Assembly: GCA_004026145.2 (NCBI GenBank)
Contig: CP034976.1
Span: forward strand, 5,510,296 to 5,574,295
Length of the DNA: 64,000 nucleotides
Origin: Takifugu bimaculatus
Taxonomy: Eukaryota; Chordata; Actinopteri; Tetraodontiformes; Tetraodontidae
Direction: 5' to 3'
How positions within the stretch are numbered: the first letter of the stretch is position 1; each line of letters starts with the position of its first letter. The notes beneath the pieces are model-generated. The model saw only the letters and a program-made list of their open reading frames with translations. It did no database searches and was not told the DNA's origin. The position numbers and the translations under genes are program-made. Positions 35,528-46,845 of this stretch are shown here, piece after piece.

Positions 35528-36976
35528 CTACAGACAGTACAGTGGACACAGGTGAATTTACTCAATCCTGACAGGACAAAATGGACCAAATAAACCAAAT
35601 TCAGGTGGTTTATACTTAAAAATCAATATATTGGGGTATTTGTTTTTTAAACATACAGTAACCTGTCCTCTCCGTGGCAGCACAGACAAGACAAATAACA
35701 AAATGTCTGATTTCAGTTTACAGACCCAAAGTAAAAGAGATGGAACATTTCCTGGCAAAGACTGGAAAGTACAAATGACACTGGTTCGATCAATAGTCTA
35801 AAGTCTGCAATCCTCCACAGAGCGAGAACAAACGCTCAAGCGAGGATACGGTGCCATCATGTCGCGTCTGCACGCACTCACAACCCCCCTTTTAACTTTG
35901 GTTCTGCCCGCTGGTGGGCAGCTTGACCCTCACAGTTAACACGTTTTTTTAAATTTAGTAAAAATCCTGATCGGAACTGTCAGTGAAAACATCCCGATGT
36001 GCCAGTTCAAAGCAGAAAGACACAAAGCTGAAGGTTTGCCAGATGTTCTCTTTGTCCCGCAGGACTGATCTGACACTCATGACCCCCCCTTGACATTGTT
36101 TCTGGTCACCTCATAAAAGGAGGGTTCTGTGCTTGAGTCCTCTATTTGGAGTTCACGTGTTCTTCCAGGTTTCCTCCCACAGTCCAACAACAAGCACATT
36201 AGGGCATTTGAGGGCTCTATAGAGCTGCTCAGAGTGAGTTTGAGTCACCTGTCCAGGGGGGGTAATCCCAGTGACCACTGTATCAGACTCCAGCATCCCT
36301 AAAAGCAGATTAGTAACACGTGGTGGCTGATGGTGGATGGATGCTGATAGAATCAACAGTGACCACAGAAGGACATAATACCTTTATAATGTAGATTAAC
36401 ACTAGATATGTAGCATTTAAATGTGCATTTATTTGTTATTTTACTCCAAAACAGTGTTTGATATCAGCAAAGGCTACATGTTGCCTCAGCGTGTCAGGAA
36501 ATAAGTGCAGATAGTCTCAGAGAGGACATTCTGGACGCTGGTTTCCTTCCTCTGACTGTTTCACATTACTTTCCCTGATCAAGTCAAGCTTTGGATAAAC
36601 AAAATGTCCAGTTTGGGCAGTCTGGAATATCATATATACGCCTAATCGGACTCTTTTATCTTCCAATCATCGCCACACACCTTCTGTCTTCCTCTGAAAT
36701 AATAGAAGCTCAGAGATTGAGATTGAGTTTACCTTTCCTTTATCTGCCTCTACCCAACCACCACCTCATTCCTGCCCCCACCTGACTTTTCTTCCCCGTC
36801 CTCTAAACGCTGAACCAGCCCTACACTCGAGCACGTTTTTTTCAATTATTATTATTAATGAATACATACGAACAATTAAAAAAATAATGAATAATAGTTA
36901 GTAATAACTAATAATAGTTAGCCCCACCTATTTATTAATGCTGATATTTTTTGGGTTTCAGACAACGGTCCATGCA
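35528..36976 (-). other. Duplicated part of hepsin intron 1 plus an AT-rich junction
   Basis: 35528-36821 is the inverted counterpart of about 8440-9729. It is followed by about 155 bases of AT-rich sequence (36822-36976) not seen elsewhere in the window, and then by the region upstream of SLR-E. No coding exon is seen. The unique stretch marks the breakpoint of the larger duplication. Confidence 0.75.
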
Positions 36977-37182
36977 TTGTTACAACCATGCAACTAACAC
37001 AGCGGTAATTTCATTATAATTTTAGATAAATTTCGAATAGAACAATTTTTCAAGGAGTTCTGTCAGATTTCTCTTGTGTGGAAAATAGAAGCGAGACTCT
37101 GGCGGTTCTGAAATAAACTTAACCAAACCTTTAAAATACAAACATTAAAAAACAATTGCCTAACTCAAAAAATAAGATTTAA

Positions 37183-37269
37183 TTACACTTCTCCAAAAAC
37201 AACCCCCTTTTTGTTCTTTCTTCCTTTCTTCGTCTTCATGTCTTGGCCATCGTAGTCGCTGTCTGACAT
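37183..37269 (-). pseudogene. ORF-X copy 3
   Basis: The 28-codon frame of copy 1 is intact from ATG 37269, head to head with SLR-E. This is the only copy that lies upstream of the longer HPN-4 rather than a 5'-truncated hepsin. Confidence 0.4.
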
Positions 37270-37691
37270 TAATTGTAGGTACATAATTATGATATTTCTG
37301 TGTAGATTATCTGGGGACCAGTCAGCTGCGTTGCCTTCGTTTAGTTTAATGTTCCAGCAGCGGCGCCTAGTGGACAGAGATGGATTTCGCAGAACGTCAC
37401 AGAAAATGCTGATGAGCACATTTTTATTATACTTTAAGGTTACTTATAACATAAAATTCGTCTCTCTCTCTTATAGGCAGCAGCAGTTCTTTTTACGGTG
37501 CTTGCGATTCAGATCATGAACGAGAATCTCTCAAAAGGTTTTTTTTTTTAACACAAAAAAAAAATCTGAGAAGAGGAAGGAACATGAAATCCTCCCACTT
37601 TCGGTTAGTGTTCAACATAAATAGCCCTAAAGCGGTTGGTCGTGCACATTGAGATTATATGGAGCTCTGTCGATATAGGTGGATTTTAAGC

Positions 37692-40600
37692 ATGAAAAGT
37701 CATTTTTTGATTATTCTTGCGACGATATCTGGTGAGTCAACATATTTTGGGTTCAACGTTTCAGGTCAAATCTAATCACTGAGTTTATTTACTTGTATGA
37801 AAGGTGCTCAGAGAGGATCCTTGGAAGTGACCTTGGACAGGGATCTGTGCGTTCTGAGAGGGGCGTCAGCGGTGATTAACTGCTGGTATTCCAATCCTTT
37901 TTCCCACGCTGTCACCGCAGTTGGCTGGACGAAACGCCAGCGGGTGGCTGGTCGTTGGTGGTTCCTCTCTTTGCGTATATTCGGGGTTTCCTCGCAGCGC
38001 TATCGATATTTGGGCAACTTCATCAGTGACTGCCGCCTGCAGATAAATGATGTGCAACACGCCGATGCAGGGGACTACTTTTTCAGTTTTTACACCAGTT
38101 TCGAAGCGACGAGTAAAACATCTACTAAGTTGTATGTAAAAGGTAACAACAGGAATAAACCAGCCAGCGAGTGTTTGAATCACCCTTCTAACTTCACCCT
38201 TTTCCCTGTGATTCAGAGCTGACGGCTGCTGTGCAGTCGAGCTCCGTGGCGGAAGGCGACGTCATCAGGCTGACCTGTGTGTCGGGCTGTCCCACGCCAG
38301 TGGACACTGTCTGGTTCAAGGATGGACAACCTGTAAGCAACGAGGTCTTTGTAGCCAGGCGAGAGGACACTGGCAGGTACCACTGTGCTGTCCGGGGACA
38401 AGAGAGGGTCAGATCTGATCCCGTGGCCGTAAATGTACTGTGTAAGCCCGTCACACTTTCTCCTAATTTCATCAACTATCACTGATTCAACATCTGCTTA
38501 ATTAAACTGTTCTGCAGAAGTCACATTAATCAATTTTGAAAACAGCAATTACTGATGTGTATAAACTGAAATAAAAATAAGAAATGTGTCTGGAAAAAGA
38601 TGCCATTCCACCTTTACATACTCTTTTCTATCCATATTTCACTGTATCCTTCAACCTTCCGGCTCATCCCTCCATCAGATCCTCCTGACAGAGTGACCTT
38701 GACCATCAGTTCACCCGGGAACGTCGTCAGAGGAAGTTCGGTGGTTCTCACCTGCCACAGCGACGCCAGCCCCCCGGTGAGAAACAACGGGTACAGCCTC
38801 TACAGGGAAGGGCGCTTCATCGGGTCGGGGCAGAACTACATCATCCCTGACGTGCAGCCGGATCACAGTGGGCGGTACCACTGTCAGGCCTGGAACAGCA
38901 TCAGCAGCAGAGGGGTGGACCATTTTAACTCCTCTGCGGTCCTCCTCCAGGTCTACTGTACGTATCTGGACATAAACTCAACTCAACACATTTCTGATGA
39001 TGATGATGTGACTGTGTGGGATCCCGTTCTTCTCCCAGACGTCCCAGAGAACATTTCCATTTCAATTAACCCAGCCCATGTGGTGTGGGGCAGCAGTGTG
39101 AATCTGACCTGCTCCAGTGATGCTAACCCCCCTGCAGATACCTACATCTGGTACAGAAATACAAACTCCAGCAGCTCCAACGGGTCACAGGTGGGCTCAG
39201 GTCAGGTGTTGTCCATTTCCTCCATGGAGGCGCTGCACTCTGGACTGTACCTCTGCCAGGCCAGGAACCAAGTGGGGGGGAAGAACTCGACCGAGGTGCT
39301 GCTGGCCATGGTGGATGAGGAGCAGCGGGGTTTGTGTCTGGTAGAGTTTGCAAAGATAAATAGGTTAAAGTGATTAAATGGTGACATGTCTGACCTCCTC
39401 AGGTAGCCAGACGCTCCCAGCTGTGGTCGGAATTGGACTCGCTCTCATCGTAGCTCTTGTGGTCGCCCTCTTTTTGTTCTGGTGAGTCAGTCATTAATGA
39501 AGATGCTGCACTTTTCTCCACTCAAATGTCATTTTTATTGCTTCTCCTTTTCTGGGCGTTGTATGACGTTTTTCTTTGTCCAGAATTGCCACATGTGGGC
39601 TAACCCTCATTTCCCTTACCAAATAAAATAACACATTTCTCTTTGATGCGAAATAGCAAAACTCGTGCATCTAAGAAAAGTGAGGTGCATCTAAGAACAT
39701 TTTTTCTACCGCTATTTTTTTAAAATCACACCTGCATTTACATAGATTTTAAAATGACAATGTCTTAAAAATAAATAAAAATCTAAATAAAGTGAAGGTG
39801 AACTCTGACCTAGTTCAAAGGTCAGTATTGTGCACATGAAAGAACCTTTGCGCTTGTGGAGAATAAACTAGCGGGCAGTGAAGATGGTGAGTGGAGGGCA
39901 ATTTTCTACCCCAAAAACCTGGCAAAAAGAAGACAGTAAATTTATCATTTTCAAAGTGAATGGGAGGAAGAGTCATTTTTTACTACTGTGAAAGGAAGAT
40001 GTGTATGTTGCATTTGTGGGGCGACTGTGATGACAGCGAAGCAGCACAATGTGGAGCGACGCTTCACTACGTGTCATGAAAGCTACAATGCTAATGCTAA
40101 CTACCCACCGGGAAGCATTCTACAGTCAGAGAAGGCCCATGAGCTAAAAAGTGTGTTTATAAAATGTAACAGATTTTGAGCAGAATTGCAGTAGATTTGT
40201 TCAGTTAAGATTTATTCAATAGGAAAGTTGATTTTTTTTAAAAATGTTGCATAACTTTTTAAAACATGGTTCAACATAGTTTATGAATTGTTAAAATGGT
40301 TTAGTTTCTTATGGTTGAAAAGGTCTGGGGAAAACTCGACATTTTTTTTCTGATCAAATGTAGAAGTGATCATCTGAACAATTGCTGAGATTAATAATAT
40401 TAAAGTGTTGAATATTGATCTTTTCTGTTACCCACTCTAAGTTATTGATACACGCACAACACATACACGCACACACACACACACAGACAATTTGTTATTT
40501 TAGAGGAGTGTGTCAAGCGGTAGCCCTTCACAGGACTCGGAACCCATGACGTAGCTCTTGGTTTCAAAAAGGTTGGTGACCCCTGAGCTAGACAGATTAG

Positions 40601-41298
40601 GAGAGTCTGTTCCCGAAACTTTCCCGCTGTTTTCACGCTGCTACTTTCAAGGAAACTTTAGTCAAAATGTGATCTGGAAGAATGAGCTATATTCTATATA
40701 ACTATATGTTTGTTGTTGTCTCAGCAGGTGGAAAAAAAGGCGCCTTCATCAGAAGGCGCTTGATGAATCCAACGTCATATACAGCAACATCCAAAGGCCA
40801 GACTCCACTCTGCCAGACGTCGCTCGCCATACGATCCCTTCCTCCTCCTCCTCTCAGTCTCCGGCATCCATCGGAGGCGAGGTGATCTACTCATTAGTGA
40901 ACATCAAATCCAGAGATCTGGAGGGGCTGAGCGACAGTCCAGATGTGCAGGGCTCACGGTAGGTTCACTGTTCCAGTCTGGTGGTGGCTGTTTTCGCACT
41001 TTCAAACTTTTCACACTGCAATATTTACATTAAAAACTCCCTGATGAAGCAACTCTCTATTTTGAAGAGCCATCTAGAGTGAATCTGATTAAGTTCAAGG
41101 AAGTGTTGAGTACGTGGGGAATTTGTCATGCAGGCCGCACAGTTTGTTCTTGGTTTAGTTTATGAATAGAAGGGTGAAAACAACAGCACAATGTAAAAGG
41201 AAGCAAAGTGTGTTTGTAATGTTTGGTTAATTTATCCCCACAGGTCCAAAGGAAAAAACAGCATTGACAGTGTGATCTATGCTACCATTTCACCATGA
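37692..41298 (+). CDS. SLR-E: inhibitory Siglec-like receptor, complete (513 aa), hAT in an intron
   Basis: Exons 37692-37731, 37804-38142 (V), 38217-38441, 38679-38957, 39039-39329, 39403-39481 (membrane), 40725-40958 and 41244-41298 give 1542 nt in frame. This V domain is the most diverged of the set. The paired Trp in strand C is reduced to one, the patch encoded at about 37915-37995 is largely replaced, and Arg after the B-strand Cys is Trp. The sialic-acid arginine position is Ser (YFFSF). All three ITIM-like motifs are kept, and the protein ends one residue earlier than SLR-A and SLR-D. A 0.9-kb hAT fragment sits in the intron between the membrane and tail exons. Confidence 0.9.
39651..40585 (+). 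mobile_element. hAT-family transposon fragment with BED-type zinc-finger remnant
   Basis: The right end reads GGTTGGTGACCCCTG, the inverse of the terminus at 20768. A frame around 39950-40165 encodes a short segment with Cys pairs and a downstream HNVER..F...CH pattern, like the N-terminal BED-type finger of hAT transposases related to ZBED5/GTF2IRD2-type proteins. The rest of the transposase is missing. About 70 bases of the host intron present in SLR-D are absent at the insertion point, so the insertion came with a deletion. Confidence 0.75.
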
Positions 41299-43172
41299 TG
41301 ACCCAGGAACTAACTGTATCGATCATTTTAATTATTTTATATTTGGTACATTTCTGAACAAGGACTCAGTCTTGCCTAATTCTTTACAACATAAAGATTA
41401 ACAAACTTTGTTAAATATCTGACTTGCATTTTCAACCAGGACACAGGCAGTGCCACAATAGGTATTAAAGAAGCACACAAAAGAGCTCCTCTGAGAAGAC
41501 AATTTCAATTTTTTATTGCACTGTGGCTCCGCAAAACGCTTCAAATAAACATCATAAACAACAAAAAACTATTTACAACGAGAACAAAATACTGATTGCA
41601 ACAAGAGTGAAGTCCGCATCAGTTCGCGTGAGGAAAAAGACAAAACATGTTTGAATAACTGCTTTTTATGCTAAAGCCGGGGTATTGCATGCAGTTTCTG
41701 CTATGACATACCTATGTGCAGTTTAAGTAATCTTAAAAAATTTGCAGTTAGCCTTTAGCAACACAAACTTGAGTCCCAAATAAATGGCACAGGCTGTACT
41801 TAATCTGGAGGACAAACTAAACGGTTATCATCCACAATTTCATGAGTCTGCATGTAAATTCACTTTTTGAGATAACTGTCAACTTGATGCTGTGTGCCAC
41901 TAAAGTGAACAAGAAGTGGGGGAAAAAACAAGAAAGGCAAAAGAAAATTCAGAGAAAAAAAATGTATTGTATCACAAAAGTGGCCTCTAGTATTGATCAT
42001 ATTACAAATTCACTTTGGCTTTTATAATCAGTCTTTAACTATACAAAAATAGACTCCTGTAGAGGTTAAGCAATGTTAGTAACTCTGCTCACAGTTGGGG
42101 TATTAATGGTTCAGGAAAGCAGTATCTGTCTTTATTACCCTCGAGGTCCCTTCTGACCTCTGCAAGGTCGGCTCAGAGCTTCATACCCAATTTCATGGCC
42201 GAGCCAATTTGTGCACCCCTGGTAAGTTGTGATAGCTCTGTTGGTGGGGGAGACAAGCACAAACACATCTGTAACACCAACGTTTCCTCTGGTATTATGA
42301 CAAATAAACTCCGTAAAAGAAAGAGAGTCTCTCACCCTCATGGCTGTAGATATCCAGGGAAGAAATCGGGAAACTTTGGTGTAGACGCCAGGTTTCTTGG
42401 CCATAGCACAGCCCGTTCCCCAGCTCACAACTCCGTGCAGACGATACCGGCTGGTCTTGGACAGACAGTCTTCTGCCACGAAGGGACCGCCGCTGTCTCC
42501 CTGTGTCACAGGTTAAGAAGGTCAGAAAATCCACCAAGATACAGAAATGCAAGCATATGAATGAGAGGGCACAGAAAGACTAGATTTGTGCACCAAAATA
42601 CATAAACAGAGGAAAATACAGACCTGACAAGCATCAATGCCTCCTTTCTCATAACCAGCACAGAACATGGTAGTGGTGATCTGGTTGTCATAGTAATCAG
42701 GAGCGTTGCATACGGCATCGCTGATGATGGGCACATGTGCCTCCTGAAGGACATCTGCAAGGTGCCCTGACAGGCAACAAAACTGTCAAACTCTGTAGAT
42801 ACTAGCCGGTCTTTTGTAAAAAAAACAAAACAAAAACAATTGTCATAAAATATAAACTCACTGAAGTATCCGACATTTCCCCAGCCAGTAATTGTTCCCA
42901 TTTGCCCATCTATTAATCTTTGTCCATGTGTTGGCAGACAGACAGGCTGGATGTACTCTGTAAATGTACACAAAAAGCAAATTACATCATCATACTGACG
43001 TGCATGAATACAGGGGCTGTAATTCTATATGATAAACACTAGGTGGCAGCAATGCCCAAGCGGAAGATCTTCAATTATATAACATGTTATAAATTAACAA
43101 GAAGAATTCAACAATTAACCAGCCACGAATCTAACATAAAATATTAGCCCAGAAAAGTTGACATGTGTATAT

Positions 43173-44736
43173 ATCTGTGTAAATTCTCAGTCATCCAGGT
43201 CATTGTATCCAAGGTAGTTTTCTCTGTCAACTGGACTGGGTTTCTTCTCTTGAAAACGTTTCGCCTTCTATCCAGAAGGCTTCTTCAGTTCTGAAATTGC
43301 TGGGGAGAGAGCTTGAAAATATATAGCCCCTGTGGACCATTTGCATGCTAATGATCTGGGTGGTCACCTGAGAGTCGTTAGCAGGGTCGTTGGTCAGGTC
43401 GTTCACCTAGTTTCTGTTGAGGTGTCTCCCCTTTGTCTGCTGGATCACATGGTGGTGAGTCACTGGGTCTCCTGGAATGGTGTGAATGTTTGTTTTGCTG
43501 TTGGAAGGAGTGGAGGACTGCATTGTATGTGGGTGATAGGAAGTGCCTCAGGCCACCACCTCTGTTTAAGGATGGTTTCTCCAATTTAACATGGATAGCT
43601 TCCTTGACCCCCCTTTCAAACCAGCGGTCTTCTCTGGCCAGTATCCTTACTTGGCTGTCCTCGAAGGAGTGCCCACTCTCCTTTAAGTGTAAGTGGACTG
43701 CTGAATCCTGACCCGAAGAGGTGGCACGTCTGTGTTGTGCCATTCTTCTGTGGAGAGGTTGTTTGGTTTCCCCAATGTACAGTTCCTTGCATTTCTCCTG
43801 GCACTGTACAGCATAAACAACATTACTTTGTTTGGGTCTTGGTGTCATGTCCTTTGGGTGTACCAACCTCTGTCTGAGAGTGTTGCTGGGTTTGAAATGA
43901 ACCGGTATGTCGTGTTTCTGGAGGATCCTCCTAAACTTCTCCGAGACTCCAGACAGGTAGGGGATGGAAACACTGTGGCGTTTGTTTCTCTCCTCCTCTC
44001 CTTTGCTGGGGTCTCGCTTTCTTGAGGTTTTGGTGAAGGCCCAGTCTGGGTAGCCACATGTTTTGAGAGCTGTCTTAATGTGGTCCTGTTCCTTCTTTCT
44101 GCCTTGGGATGTGGTGGGTATTTCTCTGGCCCGGTGTTGGAGAGTTCTGATCACTCCCAACTTGTGTTCCAGTGGGTGGTGAGAGTCAAACTGGAGGTAC
44201 TGGTCAGTATGTGTAGGTTTTCTGTAGACTTCGATGGTGAGATTTCTGTCCTCAGTGATCTTGACTGCGCAGTCCAGAAAGGCCAGACTGTTTCCTTTTA
44301 TATCTTCCCGGGTGAATTTTACATGCTCGTCTGTTTTGTTGAGGTGATCGGAGAACGCTTCCAATTCTTGTGTTTGAATTTTGACCCAGGTGTCATCCAC
44401 ATACCTGAACCAGTGGCTTGGCGCAGTTCCTGTTAAGGATGTCAGGGCCTGGGATTCCACCTTCTCCATGTATAGATTGGTAACTATAGGGGATACTGGT
44501 GAGCCCATGGCACAGCCATGTTTCTGCCTGTAGAAGCCTTCTCTGTACTGGAAATAGGTGGTGTTCAAACACAGGTCCAGCATGGTGCAGATTTGGGCCG
44601 GTGTTAAGGTTGTTCTTTCTGTAAGATTCTTGTCCAATAGAAGGTGCTTGTGGATGGTGTCTATGGCGCTGGCGGTGGGGATGCACGTGAAGAGTGACAT
44701 GACATCATAAGATACCATAGTCTCTTCTGGAAGTAG
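43173..44736 (-). mobile_element. Penelope-like retroelement, 5'-truncated, with GIY-YIG endonuclease
   Basis: The insertion is flanked by TGTGTATAT at 43164-43172 and 44737-44745 and is absent from the other hepsin copies. An uninterrupted minus-strand frame (44718-43378) encodes the end of a reverse transcriptase (FTCIP, then YVDDTW with the catalytic Asp pair, then LAFLDC) followed by a GIY-YIG nuclease domain (LYIGET), the signature pair of Penelope-like elements. The N-terminal part is missing. Near the 3' end is a hammerhead-like core (43259-43288). Confidence 0.93.
43259..43288 (-). ncRNA. Hammerhead-ribozyme-like core in the Penelope element
   Basis: On the minus strand CTGAAGA (fits CUGANGA) is followed by a perfect 7-bp hairpin with a four-base loop (stem arms at 43263-43269 and 43274-43280) and then GAAA. 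This order is the catalytic core of hammerhead ribozymes, which have been reported in Penelope-like elements. I could not draw stems I and III or the cleavage site with certainty. Confidence 0.5.
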
Positions 44737-44905
44737 TGTGTATATAGTTCATTTAATGTTCTCAGTTAATCTGTACACATGTTATAATTATTCAAATCTG
44801 TGCTGTGGGGTCACAAACTTTTCCGTGGAAAAGAGATTGCACTCCTTCTTCCTCATCTGTAAAAACTGTTATCATGAAATCGTTTGTATGTGTGTGTGTG
44901 TGTTT

Positions 44906-44939
<34 letters not shown>

Positions 44940-46336
44940 CTGCCTTCATACTGTTGAACGTGAGAGGCTGGGTGAGAACGGCGATGTCCCTGCTGTTGTC
45001 GTCGATGTTAGCATCCACAAAGGGCAGGTAGCTGCTGTGGTAAACGATAGTCTTAACCTCCGCCACGTTGGCATTGACAGGTTTGTTGGAGATGGAGCCC
45101 AGCAACACACTCCAGCGGTTAAGAAAGCTATACCGCCTAGCACAGGAGATATATACTGCTCTTGTATCCATACAGACAAGAGTTTGCATTTTATGCAGCT
45201 CTCTTGCTTACTTGGGGAAGCAGTGTGCTGCAGAGACGATCCAGCGGTTTGAGATGATGGACCCCCCGCACTGGTGGACTCCATCATACTGGAGGCTCAC
45301 CTGCCAAGGCCAACTTCCCTGCCTGGCATCTACACCACCGACTATACGGTCTGCTGCAAAACTACGCCTGCCGCAGTCTGAGGGGAGAGAGCAGATAGAA
45401 AATCAAACAGTGTGGGGGTAATTTTAGGACACAACTGGGGGAAAACAGACAAGATAGGCATAAAGGAGGGGATTAGAATGCCAGACAGGATGTGAAAGCA
45501 TTAAGGAAGCAAAGAAAAACACAAAGATCACGAGAGAAAGAGTAGCCCAGCGTGTGAAATAAGGTGGGAGAGTGTCCAGAGTGTGTCGGACAGTGATAGT
45601 ATATCTCAGCAAACATCTTACCTTGGCACAAGAGTGTGAGAACCTCCCGGCTCTCACAGTCACTGGAACAAAGACAGACACAGTTAGCAACAACAGCCTG
45701 ACGTCCAAACTAGCATAGTGCTGATGTTTCTGTGCGTTAACCAAGAAGAGAGGTGAAAGAAAAGGGCAAAGGGAGGACAGTGGCAGTCGGTGCAGCGTCG
45801 CACAGACGGGTGGAGCTTACCACGGGAACAACGCATCTTTGATTTTCTTGCCATAGCTGAGCTCTTCCTGTTTGACGCAGAAGAACTCGCCACCATCTCT
45901 GCTGGCCTCCGCCACTGAAGCAACAGAGTGATTCACCACACTGAAACGCACAAACACACTTCAGTCGCATGTCACAGCATTTAATGATCAGATATATCTG
46001 TAAAAACCCATCTCACCTAACAAAACCCACTTCCTCACAGCTGATGCTAGCAAGGAACTCATTGGCTGAGGAGGAACACACCTGGCGCCACCTCTTGTGG
46101 GTGGAGTCAAACACACTGATCCTTGCTGCTTTGTTACAACCGTGCAACTAACACAGCGGTAATTTCATTATCATTTTAGATAAATTTCGAATAGAACAAT
46201 TTTTCAAGGAGTTCTGTCAGATTTCTCTTGTGTGGAAAATAGAAGCGAGACTCTGGCGGTTCTGAAATAAACTTAACCAAACCTTTAAAATACAAACATT
46301 AAAAAACAATTACCTAACTCAAAAAATAAGATTTAA

Positions 46337-46423
46337 TTACACTTCTCCAAAAACAACCCCCTTTTTGTTCTTTCTTCCTTTCTTCGTCTTCATGTCTTGG
46401 CCATCGTAGTCGCTGTCTGACAT
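46337..46423 (-). pseudogene. ORF-X copy 4
   Basis: The frame is intact from ATG 46423 and identical in sense to copy 3, head to head with SLR-F and upstream of truncated HPN-5. The corresponding copy before SLR-G has been deleted. Confidence 0.4.
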
Positions 46424-46845
46424 TAATTGTAGGTACATAATTATGATATTTCTGTGTAGATTATCTGGGGACCAGTCAGCTGCGTTGCCTTCGTTTAGTT
46501 TAATGTTCCAGCAGCGGCGCCTAGTGGACAGAGATGGATTTCGCAGAACGTCACAGAAAATGCCGATGAGCAAATTTTTATTCTACTTTAAGGTTACTTA
46601 TAACATAAAATTCGTCTCTCTCTCTTATAGGCAGCAGCAGTTCTTTTTACGGTGCTTGCGATTCAGATCATGAACGAGAATCTCTCAAAAGGTTTTTTTT
46701 TTTAACACTAAAAAAAAATCTGAGAAGAGGAAGGAACATGAAATCCTCCCACTTTCGGTTAGTGTTCAACATAAATAGCCCTAAAGCGGTTGGTCGTGCA
46801 CATTGAGATTATATGGAACTCTGTCGATATAGGCGGATTTTAAGC

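Larger units (their letters stand above)
42193..46114 (-). pseudogene. hpn: HPN-5: truncated hepsin copy with a Penelope insertion
   Basis: Minus-strand exons: 46114-46017 (exon 4, partial), 45940-45821, 45662-45622, 45377-45212, 45136-44952, 42957-42862, 42766-42624, 42500-42336 and 42237-42193. The copy begins at the same exon 4 breakpoint as HPN-2 and HPN-3, so it has no membrane anchor. Exon 8 has a 6-base in-frame deletion (two residues after the catalytic Asp region) and an altered last base. Intron 8 carries a 1.56-kb Penelope-like element. The triad and the S1-pocket Asp are intact. Confidence 0.87.
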
